Of a stretch of DNA of 64,000 nt, positions 44,305 to 54,204 are shown in pieces. The notes beneath the pieces were generated by a model. It was given only the letters and a program-made list of their open reading frames with translations. It was not told the origin of the DNA and searched no databases. Numbering within the stretch: the first letter of the stretch is position 1; the number at the start of each line of letters is the position of its first letter. This DNA is from Heterodera schachtii (lineage: Eukaryota > Nematoda > Chromadorea > Rhabditida > Heteroderidae). Where the stretch lies: positions 352,966-416,965 of the forward strand of contig SIJG01000107.1 in assembly GCA_023374025.1 (NCBI GenBank). The letters are read 5' to 3'. The position numbers and the translations under genes were made by a program.

Positions 44305-46296
44305 ATGTCGGATAATCCAAACAAAGCGGAAAAACAAATGGAAAAGCAAATGTAAATAATTTTTAAAAAATGCTCTTCCTTTATTCAAAATCAAATCCAT
44401 CCGCTTTTCAGCTTCATCTCTGGCGACGGATGGCTTTGTGTTTTCGATCTGTTGCCCCCTCGTCAGCTTGGCCTCCAAATTGCGCTGATCAGCGACCGAT
44501 TCGACTTCTATGTGGACGAGCATTTTAAGACGCGACGCCGAACATTGGGCTTCATCCGAATTTGGCGCAAAATTGGCGAGGATGGCAAAAAGGAGATGGA
44601 CATCATCGATGCGCGAGGTCAACCGTTACCAGTGCCGACCGAACCAATGCCAAACAAAGTGATCGGATTCAACGGAATCGTCATAAAGTAATGTTGAGCT
44701 GGAAGATGGTCACCATTTTCAGGACACGGCATCAAAAATGAGACTGAAATATCCAATCGAGACTCAGTCGGTCGTCCAATGTCATACAAAAAACAAGAAA
44801 ATTCATTTTTCAAAACTGGAAACTTGTGGATGATATTTAACGGATCCCGTCAGTTCGGCCCCAACACGTTTCGGCCCCAGCTGGATTTCGTTTATAACTT
44901 TTTTCTTTGTCATCCAAATCCAACATTGTTGGTATCATTCGAAAGCCCTTCAGATGCTCTATTAGCCTGCAAATTTCCAAAAAATTTCGTCAATTTTGAA
45001 CAAATTTATGGCCAAAAAAGTTGGAAAATCTGGTTTTTTGAGTTCTTCAGGCCATAATTTTTCTGAACCTTCACAAAATTTTTCAAAATTTTGCAGGCTA
45101 ATAAAGGACACTTAGGGCTCTCGAATGATACCAACAATGTTGGATTTGGATGACAAAGTAAAAATTTATAAGCGAAAACCCGCTGGGGCCGAAACGTGCT
45201 GGGGCCGAACTGACGTAGACCGATATTTAAGCACTTTGTTTTAAAAGGATTCCAATATTGACACTGGACAACTGAGTACCGGTGGCACTTCGACATTTCA
45301 GTCTCGGTTCCTTTAATTTGGTTCAAATTGTTGCTTCACCTCTAAATGGCATCATTCTTTACCCCATTTTCAGCTACTTGGACCGCAATGTGATGGCATT
45401 TCTCCACCATTTTGACCGTCTGTTCACCGCTTGTGGCACTTTGTCCATCAAAACGAATTGTGACCGCCTCCTGGAGTACATTCTTCACAACATTTCATCC
45501 TCTGCTCGTGTCCATGTCAATTCGTCCTCGGCTGCTGCTGATGATGGCCAACCGTTGCTGATCAATTGGCTGTGTTCGTCTTCCCCTCGGGCGCCGTCTG
45601 ACGCTGAAATTCCGCCGAAAATGCTCTCATTGCAAGCCAATGAGTTGACCGAATGGATACCAAAGCGGATTAATGAAATCAAATCGGTGCGTTTTGATCA
45701 CTTTACCTTTTGTCGATGTTCATTTAGACTACCCCCCCCCCCTTCAATTTTAGGCATTTCTCAGTGCTTCTTCTCCGGCAAATTTTATCATTGTCATTCG
45801 AGACCCTTGGGCGGATTATGTCGATGCGACACATGTGACGGGTGTGATTTTTGATCACAATTTTTTGAAATATTTGTTTTTTGTTCCTTTTTGTTTTTAG
45901 ATTGGGACATTAAGCATTGGCACAACAAAAAGACTGGGGAGCAATTGACGTATAAAAGGAGTGGGCGTGATCGGCTTTTGCTGATCCGTTGTCCGATTTC
46001 CCGGGATGAGCAGAAATGGGCCCAATGGGAGTGGGAGGCAATTGGATGGTTTTTCGATGATTCACGTTGGCTCGAGAGTCCTCTTTTTCGGTGGCATTTT
46101 GATGACCAGCGCAACCGTATCATTGTGTCAATTCCCGACGAATACACTCTCGGCGATGGGTAGGGAGGAATTTTCCAATTTAAAATTACAATAATTTTCT
46201 GCTTTTAGTTTTCTTGACGACGACCAAGCAGCATCAACAGAAGCAATTCCCGGTCCGAGTGGTCAACAGCAGCAGACGGAGTCGGCTCTGAACTGA
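44305..46296 (+). CDS. F-box-like family protein, array copy 3
   Basis: Exons are 44305-44351, 44412-44687, 45374-45686, 45754-45841, 45901-46159 and 46209-46296 (356 residues). It begins MSDNPNKAEKQMEKQ. It differs from copies 1 and 2 in the second half: ASSPANFIIVIRDPWADYVD, then WDIKHWHNKKTGEQLTYK and LLLIRCPISRDEQKWAQWEW. It has a single exon where the others have two (intron after DRFDG/QRIF absent). That half is closer in form to the divergent gene at 31.3-32.8 kb, so copies 1 and 2 look derived there. Intron 2 is 686 bp because the palindromic element 44841-45221 lies in it. The donor after exon 4 (ACGG|GTGTGA) is a choice by frame. The end is FLDDDQAASTEAIPGPSG. Confidence 0.83.
44841..45221. 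mobile_element. Palindromic MULE-like MITE, 381 bp, perfect 9-bp TSD
   Basis: Flanks GATATTTAA (44832-44840 and 45222-45230) are identical 9-mers. Each end carries a (G)TTCGGCCCCA/GTTTCGGCCCCA doublet. The core is that of the elements at 25034 and 43213. It sits in intron 2 of array copy 3, and copies 1 and 2 have the uninterrupted intron. Confidence 0.9.
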
Positions 46297-47745
46297 TGGA
46301 TGATAATAATGACGACAGATGATGACGATGATAATTATAATGATAATGATGATTAGTATTATAATGATAATGATGATTAGTGATCGTGAATATTGTTTTA
46401 TTTGTTGGCTGTTTTTTTTTTGTATCTTTTCAACAATTAAATTGCTCATTTTGTTTCTGTTTTCTTTGTTTCCACCAAATTGTGTGTACTGTATACCCCC
46501 ATCCTTTCTGTAAAGCAAAAGCAAATTTCACGAATTGTTTTTTTTACACATTTTGCATTTTGAATTAAGTCCGAAGGGTTGGCAAAATGGGAATACAAAA
46601 GATAATTAAATAAAAATAATTAATTAAAATTAGAATAAAAATACCCGAACGGCATTAAAGCTTGATCAGAAAAGTCGGAATTTTTTATATTTTATTTTTA
46701 GCTGATTTACTTGGTTACCTATCTTTCTTCACTGATCGTTTAGTCATTGTCCAGTTTGTGCTGGGAAATAAAAAAAAACAATGACTAAATATTTAATTAA
46801 ATTAGGTTTAAATTTTCTCTGAAAATAATTTGGCACCGATAGCCCTCCTAAAATAAGCAAATAAAATTTTTTTGTACAGGAAAATCACTTAAAACTTGGC
46901 CTTTCTTTTGAATTTTCCATAAGAAATTTCTCAAAACCTCAAAATACGAAAAATGAGAATTTTTAGCAAAAACTTCTAAATAAATAAGAAAAAGTGTGAA
47001 AAGGTCAAAACCCAGCGATATACAGTAAGTGCCCATTTTGGAAAAAAACAGCAGGCCTAACTCAAATCTCAGCAGTTAAATTTTTAAATTCTTTCTCTCC
47101 CCCCCCCCCCCCCTCACTATTCTCAGCCAGCATTTTCATCCATTTTTTGATTTAATTTTAACTAGGGTTAAGCCCCGACATTTCGGGGAATTACGAAAGT
47201 CGTAAATTGCACTTGAAATAAGATGGAAGTATCTTTAAATGAGTTTTTAAGACTTTTTGTATGAAAATTTCCTCCCCGACAAAGGTGTTGATCCCCGACA
47301 TTTTTTAAATTTCTCCGGCTATCCCAGACAAATTTTTTCGGGGAATTTCCTCCTCGTTCTCCGACATTTTGCTCCCCGAGGGTCGGGGCTTAACCTTAAT
47401 TATAACCACAAAATTTAAAATTTTTTGTATTTCTCTCGGACAATCCAAACGAAGCTGAGAAAACAAATGAAAAAGCAATTGTAATGAATTTTACCACTTT
47501 TGGATATATTTTGAAATTAAAAAAAATTGTCAAATTGAAATTTTTTGTAGGTATATAAATGCTGTTTTAGAACAGAACAGACACATTCAATTCATTCACT
47601 CTGTTGACATTCCTTACCATTTTGTCATTCTCCGATCACTTTATCCATTTTCACTTTATCCATTTCACTTAATCCTTTTACTTTTCATGTGTTCCAATTA
47701 TACATTTTAATCTCTCTAAGTCGTCAATTGTTAACCGTAACAAAA
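46297..47745. other. 3' flank and promoter of the fourth array unit
   Basis: Colinear with the spacers after copies 1 and 2: GAT microsatellite (46297-46385), relic promoter (47030), poly-C (47099-47113), CCCCGACATTT-word insert (47160-47395), relic exon 1 (47443) and a good TATA box (47552-47560). Confidence 0.7.
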
Positions 47746-47808
47746 ATGTCTGATAATCCAAACAAAGCTGATAAACAAATGGAAAAGCAAATGTAATTCA
47801 TTTAAAAA
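47746..47808 (+). pseudogene. Fourth array copy, only exon 1 left
   Basis: MSDNPNKADKQMEKQ with the exon-1 donor (AAT|GTAATT) intact, but homology to the array ends at about 47808. Promoter and TATA box are preserved. The 3' tail of this unit reappears at 54975, beyond 7 kb of unrelated sequence. Confidence 0.85.
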
Positions 47809-48208
47809 AGAGTGTCGGCACTTATTTACTTTGCTGAAAAAATTAAAAACATAGGCGGCAAATTTTTTGTCCAATCCCGCTGCGGGATCCGCAAGTTCTA
47901 ATTTCCAGGCTTTATTTTCTTTAAAGCGATTTCTTTAAAAATTTTCTAAAATTTTTGGGATAATTATTATCTCTCTTAATTACTCAACCAAATTACATCA
48001 AAATGCCACCAACAAAGTTTACATAAATTAAACAGACAAAGTGTCAAACTTTAAAGCAAACGTATCGTCGCAAAAATTGTATTAAAAACATAAAAATTTT
48101 CTTCTGCGGTTGTCTGTTGTCCAACAGTGTCATTCTCGCAGAAAGGTACCGTAGCCCTTTCTTCAGCACAACAGTAACCCTAGGACGTGCCAAAGATTTG
48201 TGTCTTCA
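47809..48208. other. Junction sequence and 5' flank of secreted family
   Basis: 47810-47905 (TGTCGGCACTT, then AGGCGGCAAATTTTTTGTCC and AATCCCGCTGCGGG) recurs at 57305-57400 after the fifth array copy. 48145-48208 (CAGTAACCCTAGGACGTGCC) matches the flank of the small secreted gene at 34100, broken off at the Harbinger-like element. Confidence 0.6.
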
Positions 48209-48274
48209 GGAGCCTTTCAGAATTACTAACGACAAACGACAGAGACAAACGACAAACGATATATTTGTCGTTAG

Positions 48275-48537
48275 TGAATACTGAGGGTCCAGGCGGGTCC
48301 ATTAACATTCCCAATTTGGTAGCGGTGTTGTCAACAATCATTTATTCAAGAGTATTATACAATTGGATGGACCGCCTCTTCCCGATTCGCAGTCGGGACA
48401 GAGACTGATCGTGGGGAGAGTGGGGAAGGGGAAAAGAGTTGGATTAAAGGGACCGCCCCAAGGCAACAATTGGTTATGTCATATGTGATTAGGGGGTGGT
48501 GATTGGGACAATGGATTACAAAATGATTATGATGTCA
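48275..48537 (-). repeat. LTR (3' LTR of the minus-strand element)
   Basis: 263 bp, TG...CA, nearly identical to 52370-52632. Preceded by the TTAG target duplicate. Confidence 0.95.
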
Positions 48538-48720
48538 TCGAGGGACCCCAAAATTTTCGACCCCGAAAATTACAAAAATGAAAAATATGTTGCATTTTTT
48601 GAATTTTGATTTAAAATTTTGATTAATAATTTTTGGTTATTTGAAATTTAAAAAAAAGTAATTAAATGCAACATTAATTAACAAAGTCCAGCTGTTGTTT
48701 TTTGCCCTTTTCATTGCCAT

Positions 48721-50766
48721 TCATTGCCATTCATTCATCATTGATCGCGATGTGCATGGGGTCGTCCAGTCCGCACGATGAATGTGTCCTCTGCCTCTTG
48801 GTTGCCAATTGCCTCTTCCGCTTCCGTGCTGGTAAAAGCTTCCGCCACGTCCTCGTCCGCGTCTGTTCCAAGAATTTTCCTGCCACTGTCGGTTCTCTCC
48901 CTTCCTCTCAATTAAACCCAAAACATTTTGCACTTCTTCGTTGATTGACAACGCCATTTGTCGTATTTCTCCCAACTTTTTGATCACCACTTCATTTCCA
49001 TTTCCTTCACTTTTCCACCCATTGCCCAATTTCTTTCCTTCCGGAGGAATTTCTTCTCCTCGTCTCTCCACAATATCCATTTCCGCCGAATTTATTTCCG
49101 CTTTTAATAGGCGAAATGGATTCGTCGCTTTTTTCGGCTTTATCATTTCCGATCCATTTTCCATTTCGGTTTTTGATTTTGCTCTGTTTAAACAAGACTC
49201 AAAAAATCCGAATTTCTCGGTTTCTTGCCCTTTCAGAGGCTCGTACAGCATTTGCTCCTCTTCTTCGAGATTTAAATAAATCTCAACATCCACAAGCACT
49301 TGCCGAATTCTTTGTTTTTCTTTTCTTTCTTCCATTTCTTCATTACTTTCACCAATTCCTTCCTTTTCTTCCAGATTTTGGACTTTTTTAATTTTATTCA
49401 TGACCATCGCTTTTTCCTCTTCCATTTCATCAGTTTTCCTTTTTTCGGCCTTTTTCTCTTTTTTCATTTTCGCCAAACTCTTTTTCAGTTTTGTCACTTC
49501 CTCTTCCAGTCTTTTTTGAGTCCTTTTTGCTTCCTCCTCTTTCATTTCCTTTTTCAATTTTTCCACTTCTTTTTCAAATTTCTTTTGAGATTCGCTGTTT
49601 GCTTCCTCTGCCTCTCGGATTTCCTCGACTATTCCCATAATTTCGTTGGATTCTTCCCTTCCAATTTCTGTCATTATTTCCTCCATTTTCATTCCAATTT
49701 TGTTCCAATTGTTTTGGTTAAGCGGGACAAAATTTGAATTTCTCGGACCAAAATTTGTGTTTCTCGGATAAAATTTGTTAAAATTACGTGCTCTCTGCCC
49801 TCCTCTGTAATTATTTTCTCTTCCACGATTCCAAGAATTTCCGTTTTCAAAATTGTTACGCCAAGAACGGTTAACAAATTCTCTTTGGTTTTCGTTTTTC
49901 CCATTATTTTGACTCGAAATTACACTTATTTGCTCCCTTATCTCATTTATTTGCTGTTTAATTTCATCTCCCTTTTCATCATTTGCAAGTTCTTCCCTTG
50001 CTTGATTAACTTCTTTAGCCATTGAAATTGCTTCAACAAGCGTTTTTGGCTTTTTCATAAAAAATATTTTCCTTTTTAGGAAAGTCGGAAGTCCATTTAA
50101 AAAATAATGCACACTCTCACATTCTCGGGCCTCGCTCGTGTAATTTGGGTCGGGGGAAGCCTGTTCCACCAACTCACGAATTTTATTGGCATATTCTGTT
50201 ATGCTTTCATGGCCCATTTTTGCTCTGGCCAACAATTTTTTTGCCCACATTGGACCGTCAATCTTTTTTGTTTGATCCGCCATGGCATTTGTTAAATCTC
50301 GCCATGTTTTCTTTTTATCTGGCGGAATATTTAGAAAAAGCTCTTTGGCTTCTCCCTCAAGGAATAATGGGAACATTCGGACGCAGTCCGTGGCATGCCA
50401 ATTGCTGGCAGTGGCCATTAAATTAAATTCTCGTAAGAATTTGAAAAAGTCGCCTGTAGCATCATATTTCGGTGTTTTTACCCCCGCTGGCAAATTTGTT
50501 GCCGGTTTATTTGCCAATTTATCTTCCAAATCATTCACCTTTAATTTTAAAGCCTCAAATTTCACCTCCAAATCATCAACATCCACCATTTTTTGTTTTT
50601 TTCTTCCGATGTGAACTTTATCTTTTTCACTTTCCAAAGTCTCTTTTTCTCTTCTTTTTAACCCTCTTTCTTTTGTCCTTTTTTCCCTTTCGGCTTTGCT
50701 TTGATCTTTATTTTTAAATTTGCTTTCCAAATATTCAGGGACTGATGAGTGACTCAGTTTTGACAA
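48721..50766 (-). CDS. gag: Gag polyprotein of the LTR element
   Basis: 681 residues, uninterrupted. The N-terminus is basic and coiled (KAEREKRTKERGLKRREK), with VDDLEVKFEALKLKVNDLED at about 62-81. Residues 95-240 form a retrotransposon Gag domain: YDATGDFFKFLREFNL, CVRMFPLFLEGEAKELFL, WRDLTNAM, ITEYANKIRELVEQ and YFLNGLPTFLKRK. An Arg/Asn/Gly-rich stretch (about 295-350) is followed by a long Glu/Lys coiled coil (about 370-490). Near the C-terminus is a second RG-rich patch (RRGRGRGGSFYQHG). There is no CCHC knuckle, so the RGG-like patches probably bind RNA. The open frame and near-identical LTRs suggest recent activity in trans. The plus-strand frames over this region are shadows. Confidence 0.92.
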   Translation of the reverse strand: MSKLSHSSVPEYLESKFKNKDQSKAEREKRTKERGLKRREKETLESEKDKVHIGRKKQKMVDVDDLEVKFEALKLKVNDLEDKLANKPATNLPAGVKTPKYDATGDFFKFLREFNLMATASNWHATDCVRMFPLFLEGEAKELFLNIPPDKKKTWRDLTNAMADQTKKIDGPMWAKKLLARAKMGHESITEYANKIRELVEQASPDPNYTSEARECESVHYFLNGLPTFLKRKIFFMKKPKTLVEAISMAKEVNQAREELANDEKGDEIKQQINEIREQISVISSQNNGKNENQREFVNRSWRNNFENGNSWNRGRENNYRGGQRARNFNKFYPRNTNFGPRNSNFVPLNQNNWNKIGMKMEEIMTEIGREESNEIMGIVEEIREAEEANSESQKKFEKEVEKLKKEMKEEEAKRTQKRLEEEVTKLKKSLAKMKKEKKAEKRKTDEMEEEKAMVMNKIKKVQNLEEKEGIGESNEEMEERKEKQRIRQVLVDVEIYLNLEEEEQMLYEPLKGQETEKFGFFESCLNRAKSKTEMENGSEMIKPKKATNPFRLLKAEINSAEMDIVERRGEEIPPEGKKLGNGWKSEGNGNEVVIKKLGEIRQMALSINEEVQNVLGLIERKGENRQWQENSWNRRGRGRGGSFYQHGSGRGNWQPRGRGHIHRADWTTPCTSRSMMNEWQ

Positions 50767-50823
50767 TTTTTATGTATTTATTTTGATAATTATTCAAATG
50801 TCTTCGCCCACCAACGTTTTCAA

Positions 50824-50910
50824 CGGCACACTTCTGTTCGACGCAACGGCACTCTTCTGTTTGACACAACGGCACACTTCTGTTCGGCACACTTCTGTTT
50901 GAAACTGCTT
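50824..50910. repeat. Short tandem repeat in the retroelement leader
   Basis: Four to five copies of a CGGCACACTTCTGTT-type word lie just upstream (minus strand) of the Gag start, at the 5' end of its leader. Confidence 0.75.
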
Positions 50911-51567
50911 GATTTGTCGACAATTGTAGAAAGTGATTGGAGACGAAGAAAATGATCTGACTAGGTCAAGCTGAACCCCTTTTATTTTAGTCATCCTTTT
51001 GTTAATCACATTTTTTGTCACATTTTATTAATCATCCTTCTCTTATTTTGTGCATATCACATTTTTTCTTTAATTAGCTTAATTAGCTTGGATTTATTTT
51101 TATTTTTGGGTTGGCCAACCGTGTGACCTTGTGACTGGCCACTAATTATTCGTCACTTTTTCTCATTAATCACTTTCTGTTCAGCTTATTAACCAATCAG
51201 CCCTAGAGTCCCTGCCTTAGCGCTTTAGGCTAGGACAATTCACCAAAATTCGCCTGATCATTGCTCTCCGGCGTTGGTCTTTTGTCGTCTCTCTCTTTTG
51301 AGAGGGGCAAAAACATATCATTTGAATTGAATGTTTGAAAGGAAAAAAATAATAATAATTTGGTGCAAATTTTGTTGGACAAAGGAATTACTGCAAATTT
51401 GTGAACTATGTAATAATGTGTGCAGGTGCAAAAAGTGCTTTAATTTCTCCAATTGAGCAGTCCGCTGTTCATCGCAGTTCGTCATTTGTGGATTTTTTCT
51501 TTGCCGTTTCTCTCTCACATTATTTCCATTTATTTTTTTATCAATTATTTCCATTTTAAATTTCAAA

Positions 51568-52017
51568 ATGTACCACGTCACTTGGGAACTGCAAGCAAAT
51601 TGCAAAATTCCTTGCGCTTTTCCGAATCGCTGCTGGGAACCATTGCATTTCGACAACCCTAACATTTGTTTGGGGGCTTCCGTGGACCCTAACAATTTCA
51701 CCAATTATTTTTCGCTTCCGGCATTCCAATTTGTGCTGATTTTGCTTGCCCAATTGTTTTTTGGCCTGCTTCTCGGCTTTTTCCTCGCCTTCTTTCTCTG
51801 TTTTTTGTGTTCTGGCCGACTTTCTCGTCGTTCTTCGAAAAATGTAATGATTGGGGAGGATTTTCTTTTATTTTTAAATTTTCCAAATTTTCCATTCGCT
51901 CAGCGTGCCTTCGGCGATCGTTCGTTGCCCAACATTTTGCGCCACTCTTTGCGCTCTGGGGCTCGTAAGAATGCCTCATCGTTGGCTATTGTGAGCACTC
52001 TCATTGGCAAAATTTAA
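51568..52017 (+). CDS. Antisense ORF with membrane segment, unknown
   Basis: 149 residues on the strand opposite to Gag, within the leader of the retroelement. The first 48 residues hold four Cys (NCKIPCAFPNRCW, ICLG). Residues 49-82 are a long hydrophobic segment (FVLILLAQLFFGLLLGFFLA) and the tail is Arg/Ser-rich. The layout (Cys-containing ectodomain, membrane helix, short basic tail) recalls the end of an envelope-like protein, but I recognise no such family. Antisense ORFs are known in some plant LTR elements. It could equally be captured host sequence or chance. The minus-strand frames over it are weaker. Confidence 0.4.
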   Translation: MYHVTWELQANCKIPCAFPNRCWEPLHFDNPNICLGASVDPNNFTNYFSLPAFQFVLILLAQLFFGLLLGFFLAFFLCFLCSGRLSRRSSKNVMIGEDFLLFLNFPNFPFAQRAFGDRSLPNILRHSLRSGARKNASSLAIVSTLIGKI

Positions 52018-52351
52018 TTGATAAACCCTTTTTCTTTATTTAGTTTGTTTCGGAGTCCTTTGTTTGAGTCTTGGCAATGATGGATGTTTGCCATTGGCAA
52101 TTTGTTGCTTTAAACACTTTCTCTTTTTTTTTTGATCATTTTTTATTTCCATTCCGTCATTTAAATTACTTTTAATCCTTACAATTTTGCTCTCTTCCTT
52201 TTTCTCATAATTTTCCATTCATTTCACTTCCTTTTCTTTTTGCATTGGCTGGACTTGTTAAAATTTTTCATAATTATTTTATTTTTCCAGTAATTAATTT
52301 AATAATAAAAAAATTTTGTATGATACAGTATTTACATGTACAGTCTCTGTC

Positions 52352-52369
52352 CTTAGGGCGGGACCTCCA
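52352..52369 (-). other. Putative tRNA primer-binding site
   Basis: Starts with TGG immediately after the 5' LTR in minus-strand sense and reads TGGAGGTCCCGCCCTAAG. I could not assign the tRNA. Confidence 0.6.
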
Positions 52370-52632
52370 TGAATACTGAGGGTCCAGGCGGGTCCATTAA
52401 CATTCCCAATTTGGTAGCGGTGTTGTCAACAATCATTTATTCAAGAGTATTATACAATTGGATGGACCGCCTCTTCCCGATTCACAGTCGGGACAGAGAC
52501 TGATCGTGGGGAGAGTGGGGAAGGGGAAAAGAGTTGGATTAAAGGGACCGCCCCAAGGCAACAATTGGTTATGTCATATGTGATTAGGGGGTGGTGATTG
52601 GGACAATGGATTACAAAATGATTATGATGTCA
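52370..52632 (-). repeat. LTR (5' LTR of the minus-strand element)
   Basis: 263 bp, TG...CA, one difference seen from 48275-48537. Followed by the TTAG target duplicate. Confidence 0.95.
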
Positions 52633-53001
52633 TTAGTATACGCCGTTTGTCGTTTATCATCAATCAGAATTAAAAATTTTGTCGTTTGTCGTATGTCACC
52701 CGAAATTTGTCGTCTAAAATTAGGCGTTTGTCGTTTGTTTCTAAAATTCTGATTTATTTTTACGACAAACGTCAAATTTCAGACGACAAACGCCAAATAT
52801 TTGGGGGGCGCCCAACACCACCCCTCAAATTTGTCGTCTGAGAAGTGTCCCAAAAAGGCACACAAATATTTTCATCCAAAATTCATAAACTGAACTCCAT
52901 TATTTCACAATTCTCCAAAAGTATTCTCTGTAAAATAAATAAATTTATTTCTTCGAATTTTTATTTATTTTCTGTTTTTTTCTAAAAATGAAATTGAAAT
53001 T

Positions 53002-53805
53002 TTGATTCAAAACATTGGCGAAAAAATGCAAACGATTTCCGCCACTAATCACCCCTTAACTGTCCAACAGAAAATTCTAATTACTCTTCGTTTTTACGCA
53101 ACAAACGACTTCTATCACAGTATAGGAGATACTCAAGGTAAACGGCTTTTGAAACCGGAAATATTTAAATCTAAAGCCCATCTCGAGATACCGTAATGAA
53201 AGTGATCAAAAAAACATCTCTCGTCATTGTCGAGCAATATTCACCGACAATTAACTGGCCGGAAAATGAATTTGAGTGCCGACAAATCGCACAAAAATTC
53301 AGTCGAATAGCAAAACCTTATGGAATGCCCAATGTGGCAGGTTGCGTCGACGGCACTCTGGTTGACATTGTTGCTCCTGCCAATAGCGGTGGTGTTTTTG
53401 TTGCTTGACACCGAAGAACTGCTTTGAATGTATTGGGTGTCTCAGATGGAGGTGCCGAAAAAATTAAAGCCAATGAAATGTGTTATATTTAAGGAAAAAA
53501 ATTTCTGTTTGTCAGTGCAAAATTCCCGGGAGCGGTTCATGATTCAAAAACCCGACAGTCTCCGCAACTGTGTAAGTGCATGTGCTGCTTTACAAAATTT
53601 TATAATGGACAGCAGACAGCAAGAAGAAAATGATGATGTTAATTATGAAGAAATCGAACTTCTTCCTACGGAAAGGCCATTCCTTGAGGCTGAAGTTGTT
53701 GGCTTAAACGCTCAAAGACACAGAGTTAATGAAAAATTGAAGCGTTTAAACGTTTTAACAATTTGTGAATTATTCTGTTTAAAATTCATTGAATTTAACA
53801 GTTGA
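53002..53805 (+). pseudogene. Decayed Harbinger-type (HARBI1-like) transposase
   Basis: Fragments in successive frames follow the Harbinger order: PLTVQQKILITLRFYATNDF with YHSIGDTQG, then IAKPYGMPNVAGCVDGTLVD (first acidic residue), FVSAKFPGAVHDSK (second), and NCVSACAALQNFIMDS near the end. The stretch between the second acid and the C-terminus, which should hold LLGDSGYP and the third acid, is deleted. Stops lie at 53194-53196 and 53406-53408. It cannot be active. Confidence 0.8.
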
Positions 53806-54204
53806 GAAATTATAAAATAATTGACCAAAAATTTTTGGAGGAAAAACAATAATGGATTAGTCAACAAATGCAATTTTTAACAACTCTACACAAGCTCATT
53901 GATCACTCTTTGTTGGCCGAACAGTTTTCTTAGTTCCCCCAAAATTTGCCCAAAAGTTTTGACAAACATATTTATTATTTACTTTCATCAAATTTGAGAA
54001 CAAACGACAAATTACTCTGCAAAATTTGGCAATTCTGATTGGACGACAATTCGGACGACAGAGACAAACGACAAATGGCAAAACGATATATTTGGACGAC
54101 AAACGATATATTTTTTTGTCGTAACGACAAATTGGGAGACAAACGACAAATTTGTCGTTTGTCGCTCGATTTGTCGTTTGTCGTTGGTAATTCTGAAAGG
54201 CCCC

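Larger units (their letters stand above)
48275..52632 (-). mobile_element. Gag-only LTR retrotransposon, 4.36 kb, recent
   Basis: Two direct 263-bp repeats (48275-48537 and 52370-52632) start TG and end CA and are flanked by TTAG (48271-48274 and 52633-52636). By eye they differ at one site (GATTCGCAG versus GATTCACAG), so insertion is recent. Read on the minus strand, TGGAGGTCCCGCCCTAAGGA directly follows the LTR and looks like a tRNA primer-binding site. One long ORF encodes Gag. There is no protease, reverse transcriptase, RNase H or integrase: only 183 bp separate the Gag stop from the LTR, and the 1.6-kb leader has no pol frame. It must depend on another element for mobility. Confidence 0.92.
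48209..54204. mobile_element. PIF/Harbinger-like element, carrying a nested retroelement
   Basis: The termini GCCTTTCAGAATTACTAACG and their complement at 54188-54202 are inverted repeats, continued inward by tandem GACAAACGACAAA words. Without the nested LTR element the unit would be about 1.6 kb. The remaining interior (52637-54187) encodes a decayed Harbinger-type transposase and two more sets of ACGACAAA words. A clean 3-bp duplication is not seen. The flanks (CTTCAGG | CCCAGTCCCCTTTTGG) match one uninterrupted sequence at about 34120 (TATCTTCAAGCCCCTTTTGG), which proves the insertion. Confidence 0.75.

Noticed and set aside
39216..46524. Frames of poly-Ile/Met or His/Tyr after the F-box-like genes
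   Set aside because: They are the GAT/AAT microsatellite in the 3' flank read in various frames.
48187..48408. 73-codon plus-strand frame across the element and LTR start
   Set aside because: It crosses two insertion boundaries, so it cannot be an old gene.
48941..50717. Plus-strand hydrophobic, Phe/Ser-rich frames such as MPNSLFFFSFFHFF
   Set aside because: They are shadows of the Lys/Glu-rich Gag coding strand.
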